Shown here in pieces: positions 1-5,449 of a stretch of 5,449 nt of DNA. The DNA comes from Chloroflexota bacterium (GTDB taxonomy: Bacteria; Chloroflexota; Anaerolineae; Aggregatilineales; UBA2796): NCBI GenBank assembly GCA_017743585.1, contig JAGHYP010000189.1, positions 1 to 5,449 on the forward strand, read 5' to 3'. The translations under genes were made by a program, and so were the position numbers. Position 1 is the first letter of the stretch. Each line of letters starts with the position of its first letter. The notes under the pieces were generated by a model that did not search any database, was not told the origin of the DNA, and saw only the letters and a list, made by a program, of their open reading frames with translations.

Positions 1-798
1 GCTATGCACCACCAGCTCGCTACTGGGCAGGCGCAGCGACGCAGCCGGCGCTTGCATGGCGCGCATCACAGGCAACGGCGGGCGGCGCAGCAGGAAGTCG
101 CCTTCGGCGCTCAGCGGCACGTAGACGACGTCAACGCCGCTTGTGAAATCGTAGCCCGTGAGCAGCACGCCTAGCGCGCCATCAGGCGCGGCAACGATCC
201 CATGCACGGCGTCCGTTGCATAGCGCGGCCTGCCGAGCGCGCGCGTGAAGACGAGCTGACCATCTGCGCGCAAGCGCGTCAGGTACGTGATGGCGGGCGG
301 ATTGGTGCGCGTCCAGACGATGTAGAAATCGCCGTCAGGCGCAATGGTGAAGGCGTCCAGAAGCGCCTCTGATTGCTCCCAGAGACGGCTGATGAATTCG
401 CCTTGCGCCGTGTAGCGGCTGAGCGCAGCCTGCACGCGCTGCCCGACGATCAGGTCGCCGTTTGCGGCGAAGGCGAGCGCAAACGGCTGCACAATGCGCA
501 GCCGACGCACTTCGCTCAGATCAGGGGCGAGGACTAGCACGCTCTGCAGCGAGTCGCCGAGATACAGGTTGCCGTCGCGATCGGCGGCGATGCTGCCGAT
601 GCCGATATCGCCGATGCGCAGCGCCTGCAAGCGCACCACGCGCTGCACGCTGATGAAGAACGGCGCAGGCGGCGGCGTCCAGATTGTGGCGCGCGGATCG
701 GGCGTGCGTGTTGGCTCGTCAGGCGCTTGCGCAGACGCTGCGCCGCTGAGCAGCCATAGCAAGCCGATCAGCAGCGCAAGGCTCAGGCGCAATGGCAT
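1..798 (-). CDS. Secreted NHL-like beta-propeller protein, C-terminus cut by window edge
   Basis: The frame opens with ATG at 798 and stays open for 266 codons to position 1, so the C-terminus is missing. Residues 1-23 form a clear Sec signal peptide: MPLR, then a hydrophobic core rich in Leu, Ile and Trp, then SGAASA with cleavage expected after A23. There is no lipobox Cys. A Pro/Thr-rich linker (about 24-46, ending TPPPAP) follows. Four blade-like repeats then appear at about 67-100, 104-140, 147-183 and 197-240. Each carries a core such as IAADRDGNLYLGD, FAANGDLIVG, IAPDGDFYIVW or VAAPDGALGV followed by a second strand, the usual NHL/SMP-30-like pattern. The protein is therefore predicted to be exported and to act as a binding scaffold; no catalytic residues can be named. 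A GAGAG Shine-Dalgarno (806-810) lies 7 nt before the ATG and overlaps the ATPase stop region. The gap to the ATPase is only 10 nt, which suggests co-transcription. Propeller fold fairly sure; ligand unknown. Confidence 0.8.
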   Translation of the reverse strand, partial: MPLRLSLALLIGLLWLLSGAASAQAPDEPTRTPDPRATIWTPPPAPFFISVQRVVRLQALRIGDIGIGSIAADRDGNLYLGDSLQSVLVLAPDLSEVRRLRIVQPFALAFAANGDLIVGQRVQAALSRYTAQGEFISRLWEQSEALLDAFTIAPDGDFYIVWTRTNPPAITYLTRLRADGQLVFTRALGRPRYATDAVHGIVAAPDGALGVLLTGYDFTSGVDVVYVPLSAEGDFLLRRPPLPVMRAMQAPAASLRLPSSELVVHS

Positions 799-808
799 CT
801 GCGCGCTC

Positions 809-2134
809 TCAGAGCTGCACAAAGTATGATTCGCACGCCATGTCGATCAAGTCAGGCTGCAGCGCGGGCGGGCGGTTCAGGTAGCGTGCGATATCGATCA
901 GCTGATCGAGGATATCGCGCGGATGCACAGACCTGAACGGACGCTCTTTCTTCAGGTACCACTCTTGGATCAAGTAGCGCAGGCCGTTTTCATCGTATGG
1001 CACGCGCTTGGCTTGGCAGGCGCGCTTGAAAATTTCCACAAACTCTTGCGGCGATGGATCGCCAACCTCGATCTTATGGCGAATGCGCCGCAAGAAGGCC
1101 TCATCAACCAGATCGGCGGGATTGATGTTGGTGCTGAAGACGATCAGCACGTTGAACGGTATCTCGATCTTGCGCCCAGTGGCGAGCGTCAGGTAGTCAA
1201 TGCCTTTCTCGAGCGGCACGATCCAGCGATTGAGCAGGTCGCGCGGGCGCACTTGCTGGCGGCCGAAGTCATCGATCAGGAACATGCCGCCGTTAGACTT
1301 CATCTGGTACGGCGCTTCGTAGAACTTGTTGATCGGGTCGTAGATCAAGTCCAGCCCTGCCAGCGTCAGCTCGCCGCCGACGATGATCACAGGGCGGCGG
1401 ATGCGAACCCAGCGCGGATCGCGCTTGACGCCGACGCGCGTAGGCACCTCCGCCTCTGCTGATTCAACCACCTCGTGATTGATGTTATCGAAGACGCGGA
1501 TGATCTGGCCGTCCACGTCAACGGCGTATGGAATCCAGATATCGCTGCCAAGCACCACGCGCCCGACTGCCTCTGAGATGCTCGTCTTGCCGTTGCCCGG
1601 CGCGCCGTACAGAAACATAGACTTGCCACTATTGACGGCGGCGCCGATCTTGCTGTACATCTTCTCAGAGATGACCAGATGCGAGAGCGCGCGCTTCATC
1701 ACCTCAGGCGTGACAGTGATCCGCTCGCGATTCTGCGCCTTCATCGCGCTGATGTAACGCTCAAGCGGCACAGGCGCTGGGCCTGCATATTGGCTGCGCT
1801 CCAGCAGCTCTTTCACCTTGACCAAGCCCGCGCCCGTGATCTGAAATTGCGTGCCCGCCTCGCCAACGCCGCCGACCGTCCCTTTGACCTCCACCAAGCG
1901 CTCGCGCTTGAGGAATTCCAGCGCGCTATCTAGCACGCCGACCCACGGCAGCTTGACGATCTCCGAGATGCGCGTGCCTGTCAACACGCCGCCGAAGTAG
2001 ATCACTTTCAGGGCGAGATCGGAAATGACGATCTGATTCAGTCCCGTATCCTCGATGTTGCGAATCGGCGGCGGCATCCAAGGCGCTTGCTGCTGTAGAG
2101 CGCCTGAACTCGGTTGCGGCGTACGTCCTATCAT
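809..2134 (-). CDS. Winged-helix plus AAA+ ATPase of unassigned function
   Basis: This is a 441-aa cytoplasmic protein without signal or membrane segments. After a short Pro/Gln-rich tail, residues about 31-112 read as a winged-helix-like domain (helix around LALKVIYF, LTGTRISEIVKL, then FLKRERLVEVKG and FQITGAGLVKVKELL). A linker with GPAPVPLERYI (118-128) leads to an AAA+ module. Its motifs are Walker A GAPGNGKT (177-184), Walker B MFLIDD (284-289), sensor 1 FSTN (333-336), an arginine-finger segment FLRRIRHK (347-354) and a sensor-2-like HPRD (404-407). The second acidic Walker B residue is Asp instead of the common Glu. About 100 residues separate Walker A from Walker B, more than in a minimal AAA+ core. 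ATP hydrolysis is well supported. The target is not: relatives that I recall are annotated only as AAA ATPases, and the winged helix could bind DNA or a partner protein. The ATG overlaps the upstream stop as ATGA, and GAGGAG (2143-2148) lies 8 nt before it, so translation is probably coupled to the PLP enzyme. Confidence 0.93.
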   Translation of the reverse strand: MIGRTPQPSSGALQQQAPWMPPPIRNIEDTGLNQIVISDLALKVIYFGGVLTGTRISEIVKLPWVGVLDSALEFLKRERLVEVKGTVGGVGEAGTQFQITGAGLVKVKELLERSQYAGPAPVPLERYISAMKAQNRERITVTPEVMKRALSHLVISEKMYSKIGAAVNSGKSMFLYGAPGNGKTSISEAVGRVVLGSDIWIPYAVDVDGQIIRVFDNINHEVVESAEAEVPTRVGVKRDPRWVRIRRPVIIVGGELTLAGLDLIYDPINKFYEAPYQMKSNGGMFLIDDFGRQQVRPRDLLNRWIVPLEKGIDYLTLATGRKIEIPFNVLIVFSTNINPADLVDEAFLRRIRHKIEVGDPSPQEFVEIFKRACQAKRVPYDENGLRYLIQEWYLKKERPFRSVHPRDILDQLIDIARYLNRPPALQPDLIDMACESYFVQL

Positions 2135-3315
2135 AAACGTATCTCCTCAAGGGCAGTGAGCAGACGTTCTGAGTCTTCCCAAGTGTTGTAGCAGTGAAAT
2201 GAGGCGCGCACATACGGCACATCTTGCGCGTCCCAGTGCTTGACCACCACGATGTGCCGCTCGGCGAGCGCTTTGACCAGTGCGTCCGTGCTTGCGTCGT
2301 CGGGCGCGGCTCGGAAGGTCAAAATGCCTGCGTGCGCCTCAGGAGTCAGCACTTCGTAGCCGCGCTCCAGCAAGCGTTGGCGCGTCTGGCGCGTCAGGGC
2401 GGTCACATAGGCGTCGATGTTCGGCGTGCCGAGCGTCAGCAAGAGCGCGAGACTCTCGTTCAGGCCGACGATGCCGCTCACGTTCGGCGTCCCCATGTTG
2501 AAGCGCGCCGCGCCTTTCAGCGGCGTCAGGTCGTATTTCAGCCAGTGAATCCAATCTTGTGTGGCATTCGGACCGACGAGAGTCGGGCGCATTCGCTCGG
2601 CGAGATCGGAGCGCACGTACAGAAAGCCTTGCCCAAGCGGCCCCATCAGCGATTTTTGACCGCCCGCCACCAAAACGCCGATGTGCATCGCCTGCACATC
2701 AATCGGTATGTGACCTGCCGCTTGAATGGCGTCTACCACGAAGATCGCGTTGTGCGCGCGGCAAAAATTGCCGAGCGCCTGTAGGTCGCTGCGATGATCG
2801 CTCAAAAATTGCACAGCGCTGACCGCGACAAGGCGCGTCTGGCTATCAACGGCTTGCTCCAGCGCCTCGACCGTCAAGCCGCCCTCGCGAGCGGGGATCA
2901 AGCGCACTTCAACGCCGTGCTGCTCGGCCAAGCGCATCCAAGGATAGGCGTTGCTGGGGAACTCGACATCGCACAGCAGGATGTTCTCGCCGCTGCGCCA
3001 TGGCAGCGCTTGTGCCACAAGGTTCAGCGCCAGCGAGGTGCTTTGCACGCTGACAATTTCATCGGCGCTGGCGGCGTTGATCAAACGAGCGGCGTTGGCG
3101 CGCATCGCTTGCTCGCGCTCTAAGAACCAGCTGAAAGCAGCTGATGGATTGAGCATCATGCGCTCGTTCGCCTCCTGCATCGCCAAGACAATGCGGCGCG
3201 GCAGCGGCGAGATGCCCGCGTGATTCAAGTAGACAGTCTGAGCAGCTATGGGGAATTGCTCAGCGCGCAGCGCCTGCACATCGTAATTCACTTGGATCGG
3301 CGGATAAATCGCCAT
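2131..3315 (-). CDS. Class V aminotransferase-fold PLP-dependent enzyme
   Basis: This is a cytoplasmic fold-type I PLP enzyme of the cysteine desulfurase/isopenicillin N epimerase superfamily, 394 aa from the ATG at 3315. Visible motifs are YLNHAGISPLP (29-39), QSTSLALN (91-98), EFPSNAYPW (118-126), and VVDAIQAAG with the pyridine-N-binding Asp195 and Gln198. The Schiff-base Lys221 lies in GGQKSLMGPLGQGFLYVR. RFNMGTPN (271-278) and a C-terminal VRASFHCYNTWED segment, with the probable substrate-carboxylate Arg370, complete the set. Gln precedes the PLP lysine where desulfurases usually have His. I see no equivalent of the SufS/IscS catalytic-Cys loop, so sulfur mobilisation is unlikely; epimerase, lyase or transaminase activity on an amino acid is possible. 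An in-frame TTG at 3327 would add four residues, but GAGG at 3322-3325 sits 6 nt before the ATG and overlaps that TTG, so ATG is chosen. The stop overlaps the ATPase start. Fold sure, substrate unknown. Confidence 0.93.
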   Translation of the reverse strand: MAIYPPIQVNYDVQALRAEQFPIAAQTVYLNHAGISPLPRRIVLAMQEANERMMLNPSAAFSWFLEREQAMRANAARLINAASADEIVSVQSTSLALNLVAQALPWRSGENILLCDVEFPSNAYPWMRLAEQHGVEVRLIPAREGGLTVEALEQAVDSQTRLVAVSAVQFLSDHRSDLQALGNFCRAHNAIFVVDAIQAAGHIPIDVQAMHIGVLVAGGQKSLMGPLGQGFLYVRSDLAERMRPTLVGPNATQDWIHWLKYDLTPLKGAARFNMGTPNVSGIVGLNESLALLLTLGTPNIDAYVTALTRQTRQRLLERGYEVLTPEAHAGILTFRAAPDDASTDALVKALAERHIVVVKHWDAQDVPYVRASFHCYNTWEDSERLLTALEEIRL

Positions 3316-3321
3316 GCATAA

Positions 3322-3325
3322 CCTC
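3322..3325 (-). promoter_or_regulatory. Shine-Dalgarno GAGG deciding the PLP-enzyme start
   Basis: The minus strand reads TTGAGGTTATGCATGGCG. GAGG lies 6 nt upstream of the ATG at 3315, a normal spacing. It partly overlaps the in-frame TTG at 3327, which therefore cannot use it. Another ATG at 3319 is out of frame. This supports the 394-aa product over the 398-aa one. Confidence 0.65.
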
Positions 3326-3341
3326 AATTTTAATTTTTTTA
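3326..3341 (-). promoter_or_regulatory. AT-only island directly upstream of the Shine-Dalgarno
   Basis: These 16 bases contain no G or C (minus strand TAAAAAAATTAAAATT) inside otherwise GC-rich DNA, and they end immediately before the GAGG of the PLP-enzyme gene. The best reading is an unstructured A-rich translation enhancer in the mRNA. It contains TAAAAT (3327-3332), a fair -10 match. A start about 7 nt further on would remove the Shine-Dalgarno, however, and I find no -35 partner, so a promoter here is less likely. Confidence 0.35.
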
Positions 3342-3371
3342 CGAGAGCGGGTGGCTCTAGTGTATCATCAT

Positions 3372-5219
3372 TCAGCCTTGCTTGCCGATCACAAAGCCGT
3401 ATGGCGCCAGCCGTTGCTTCGGGGCGAGCGGCTCGCCTGTGAAAGCATCGCGCCAGCCGACATTCGGCAGATCGAACGTTTGCGGCACGCCGAGCAAGTT
3501 GAGCGCCACCAGCATCGTCTCATCCGAGGCGCGCCGCAAGTAACCGTAGCGTCCATTTTGCGAGTCCACTAGCCAAGCCGAGCGCGTGCCGTTGCGCAGC
3601 GCAGAAGAGGCGCGGCGCAGGCGAATCAAGCGCTTGTAGAACTCAAACAGCTCGCGCTGCTGCTGAGCGCTCTCCCAGATCATCGGCAGGCGCGCCTCTT
3701 CTGGGATGTTGCGCTCGCCCTGCCGAATGTCGCGGCGCTGACTCAAGCCGACTTCGGTGCCGTAATAGATGATCGGAATGGCGCTCAGCGTGAACTGGCA
3801 GGCCGCTGCCAGCATCAAGCGGCGTATGTCGCCGCGCGCTATCCACAAAAAGCGATTCATGTTGTGATCATCCAGAAAGCTGAAGCGCGCTAGGTTGCGC
3901 CTGCTAAAATATGCCTCATGCGCGTTCTGAAATTGCTCGAAAGCAGCGGCGTTCATGCTCTCATAAGCGAACAATCTGCGCGCATTTTGCGCCCATGTGA
4001 AATCTAGGACGCCGTCCAGCACGCCTTCGTAAGTGCGCAGCAGGCGCGGCGTCCCCACAACCTCGCCGAAGTGCAAGCTCTGCGGATTGGCGCGCTTGAC
4101 GGCGGCGTAGTAGTCCGTCCAGAAGTCGTGGCTTGGCCCGCAGACGCAGCTGAGTCGGAAGCCATCAATGCCGAACTCTTGTAGCCAGTAGACGGCGCTC
4201 TCGATCACGTGGCGGCGCGCAGCAGGATGTTCATTGTTCAGCTGCGGCAGCGACGGCACGCCAGAAAAGGTCTGGTAAGCGTTTGGATACTCAGTAAAGC
4301 AATAGTAATCGCGGTAAGGCGAGTTCGGATTGGTGATGGCGGCCTCGAAGAATGGATGTTTGTGCGAGGTATAGTTCGGGACAAAGTCTAAGACGATCTT
4401 CATGCCGCGCCGATGCGCCTCATCCACAAGCGCTCTCAGGTCGCTGCGCGTTCCGAGCCGCGGCTCAATGGCGCGGAAATTGGTCGCATCGTAGCCGTGA
4501 TGCGATGGACTGGGATAGATCGGCGAGAGCCACAAGGCATTCACGCCCAGCTCGCACAAGTAATCGAGCTTGCTCAGGATGCCGCGCAGCGTGCCGCCGA
4601 AAAACGCATCAAGGCGCTCAGAGATGGCGAATTTGCGCCCGGGCGTCGGCGCAAAGCGATCCAAGAAGATGTGGTAGAAGACGGACTCGTACGCCCAGCT
4701 CGGCACGGCATGCCAATCTACCGTGTAAGAGAAGATAGTCTGTCCGCGTTCATCTTGCGCCCAGAGCCGCGTGCCGTCTTGCGTCAAGCCGCTCACCAAA
4801 AAACGGACAGTGGTGCCTTCGGGCTGAGCGGGCAGCTCGCCCTGAAAATGCCGCACATACCCCGATAAAAGCGCGTTCCATTCCACTTTGCTGCGCATGG
4901 TCGGCAAGGTGCGCGTGTTCTCCGCGCCCAGCTGCGGCGTGCTGCCATCGAGCGTGTAGTGCAGGAAAACTTCCAACACGGGCGCGGCAGGTCCCGCCGT
5001 GATCTCGACCTGGACGGGCTGCCCCGGCCTCGGATCGCGCGGCGTCATCTGGTACTCAAAGACCAAGCCTTCCTGAGCGCTGATGAGCGCCCTGAGACGC
5101 TGCTCGTCAGCGGCGAGCGCGCCGAAGATTGAGTCCGAAAGGCCGACGAACTCAGGGACTCTGGCTGCTATCTGCGTCTCTAGCTTGTTAGGCATTTGAT
5201 CAGCCATGAGATCGGCCAC
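3372..5219 (-). CDS. GH13 alpha-amylase-family protein with altered active site (likely pseudoenzyme)
   Basis: This is a 615-aa protein without a signal peptide, so probably cytoplasmic. Residues about 52-168 form a beta-sandwich resembling the N-domains of cyclomaltodextrinase-type enzymes, with HYTLDGSTPQ at 87-96. The GH13 barrel follows: FYHIFLDRF (181-189), LGVNALWLSPIYPS (224-237), HGYDATNF (241-248), LPQLN (324-328), IPIIYYGTEVGLSQ (481-494) and RLPMIW (510-515). A C-terminal beta domain spans about 545-615. Length and order fit neopullulanase-like GH13 proteins. The catalytic set is altered. Region I is DFVPNY (Tyr283 for His) and region II is GFRLS (Ser357 for the nucleophile Asp). 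Region III keeps GE (Glu386), and region IV is DDHN (Asn453 for Asp). Arg355, Asp278 and His452 are kept. Normal retaining hydrolysis is therefore not expected; glycan binding or a regulatory role is inferred. The start is GTG at 5219, with GAGAGG 5 nt upstream; in-frame ATGs at 5207 and 5195 are badly spaced from it. The next gene begins 56 nt downstream. Confidence 0.93.
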   Translation of the reverse strand: MADLMADQMPNKLETQIAARVPEFVGLSDSIFGALAADEQRLRALISAQEGLVFEYQMTPRDPRPGQPVQVEITAGPAAPVLEVFLHYTLDGSTPQLGAENTRTLPTMRSKVEWNALLSGYVRHFQGELPAQPEGTTVRFLVSGLTQDGTRLWAQDERGQTIFSYTVDWHAVPSWAYESVFYHIFLDRFAPTPGRKFAISERLDAFFGGTLRGILSKLDYLCELGVNALWLSPIYPSPSHHGYDATNFRAIEPRLGTRSDLRALVDEAHRRGMKIVLDFVPNYTSHKHPFFEAAITNPNSPYRDYYCFTEYPNAYQTFSGVPSLPQLNNEHPAARRHVIESAVYWLQEFGIDGFRLSCVCGPSHDFWTDYYAAVKRANPQSLHFGEVVGTPRLLRTYEGVLDGVLDFTWAQNARRLFAYESMNAAAFEQFQNAHEAYFSRRNLARFSFLDDHNMNRFLWIARGDIRRLMLAAACQFTLSAIPIIYYGTEVGLSQRRDIRQGERNIPEEARLPMIWESAQQQRELFEFYKRLIRLRRASSALRNGTRSAWLVDSQNGRYGYLRRASDETMLVALNLLGVPQTFDLPNVGWRDAFTGEPLAPKQRLAPYGFVIGKQG

Positions 5220-5224
5220 AAGAG

Positions 5225-5230
5225 CCTCTC
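5225..5230 (-). promoter_or_regulatory. Shine-Dalgarno GAGAGG supporting a GTG start
   Basis: The minus strand reads GAGAGG-CTCTT-GTG, which places a good ribosome binding site 5 nt before the GTG at 5219. The in-frame ATG at 5207 would be 17 nt away and the one at 5195 still further, and neither has its own purine-rich site. Confidence 0.6.
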
Positions 5231-5449
5231 AATCCTTGCCGACCTGAAGGCAATAGAGACTGGGCTGCTGTGCGAGGGTGCAATGTCAAGCTGATTGAGT
5301 AAAGCGTACGCTGGCGCGGTGCCGTTCGTCAAGTGGGGAGTCTCGCTCGGCGTCACGGCGGCGTGATGGCGGGCGTGGCGGGATAACTGCCTCTCTCGGC
5401 GTGCTGATCGCGCAGCGGCGACATTGCCGTCAAGGGCGCGTAAGCGCAG
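5231..5449. other. Leader region upstream of the operon, no supported gene
   Basis: I see no convincing gene in these 219 bases. One minus-strand frame is open from 5449 through to a TAG inside the start of the GH13 gene. Its translation is rich in Arg, Ala, His and Ser, matches no fold I know, and overlaps the GH13 start. A second minus frame could be the tail of an upstream gene ending with TGA at 5353-5355, but about 32 codons cannot be judged. A 7-bp inverted repeat (cgtcacg/cgtgatg, 5351-5368, loop gcgg, one G-T wobble) has no T-tract on either side, so it is not a canonical terminator. Confidence 0.4.
5303..5332 (-). promoter_or_regulatory. Possible sigma-70-type promoter for the gene cluster
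   Basis: On the minus strand TTGACG (5327-5332) is followed after 18 nt by TACGCT (5303-5308), a good -35 with a weak -10, about 85 nt upstream of the GTG start of the GH13 gene. A second, perfect TTGACA (5284-5289) lies closer but has no convincing -10 at 16-18 nt. The location suits a promoter for the whole operon, but the motif match alone is weak. Confidence 0.25.

Noticed and set aside
923..1462. Plus-strand open frame of 179 codons opposite the ATPase gene
   Set aside because: It lies wholly antisense to the AAA+ motifs, its product has no recognisable fold, and GC-rich coding DNA commonly leaves such open antisense frames.
2224..2784. Plus-strand open frame of 186 codons opposite the PLP-enzyme gene
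   Set aside because: It is antisense to the PLP-lysine and DAIQ motif region, has an Arg/His/Val-rich composition and shows no domain pattern.
3343..3358. Intrinsic terminator after the GH13 gene
   Set aside because: The stem is only 5 bp and no T-tract follows it in the direction of transcription on either strand; the T-run lies on the wrong side.
4413..4868. Plus-strand open frame of 151 codons opposite the GH13 gene
   Set aside because: It is antisense to the conserved N-domain and barrel start, and its product shows no domain.
3372..5219. Annotating the GH13 gene as an active alpha-amylase or neopullulanase
   Set aside because: The overall fold supports the family name, but the nucleophile Asp and the transition-state Asp are both replaced, so an activity-based name would mislead.
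5282..5362. Short plus-strand peptide from TTG (LSKAYAGAVPFVKWGVSLGV...)
   Set aside because: It has only about 23 codons, a weak start and no ribosome binding site, and it is most likely chance.
5183..5449. Open minus-strand frame of about 89 codons overlapping the GH13 start
   Set aside because: The composition looks non-coding (many Arg, His, Ser), no fold is recognisable, and it overlaps the well-supported GTG start in another frame.

Overview
The window is a GC-rich (roughly 60 %) bacterial segment. All four genes I can support lie on the minus strand, so transcription runs from high to low coordinates. The protein types suggest a Chloroflexota-like, possibly thermophilic, bacterium. 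These are a GH13 protein with a YTLDGSTP-type N-terminal sandwich, a 'YLNHAGISPLP' class V PLP enzyme, a winged-helix/AAA+ ATPase and a short secreted NHL-like propeller. This assignment comes from memory of family distribution, not from a search. There are no rRNA, tRNA, CRISPR or insertion-sequence signals.

Layout in transcription order: (1) 5231-5449, a probably non-coding leader with weak promoter-like boxes. (2) 3372-5219, a 615-aa GH13 alpha-amylase-family protein starting at GTG. (3) A 56-nt gap holding an AT-rich island and a Shine-Dalgarno sequence. (4) 2131-3315, a 394-aa class V aminotransferase-fold enzyme. (5) 809-2134, a 441-aa winged-helix plus AAA+ ATPase whose ATG overlaps the preceding stop codon (ATGA). 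(6) After a 10-nt gap, 1-798, a secreted NHL-like beta-propeller protein that runs off the left edge of the window. The short gaps point to one operon, at least from the PLP enzyme onward.

The most notable observation is in the GH13 protein. Its fold motifs are well kept, but two of the three catalytic carboxylates are replaced: the nucleophile Asp is Ser357 and the transition-state-stabilising Asp is Asn453. The conserved region I His is also Tyr283. The acid/base Glu386 remains. This looks like a maintained pseudoenzyme rather than a decayed gene, because the 615-codon frame is intact and the rest of the barrel is family-like. The remaining genes have recognisable folds, but their substrates or partners cannot be read from sequence. 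The joint role of the cluster is therefore open: a possible carbohydrate-binding pseudoenzyme, a PLP enzyme, an AAA+ remodeller and an exported propeller.
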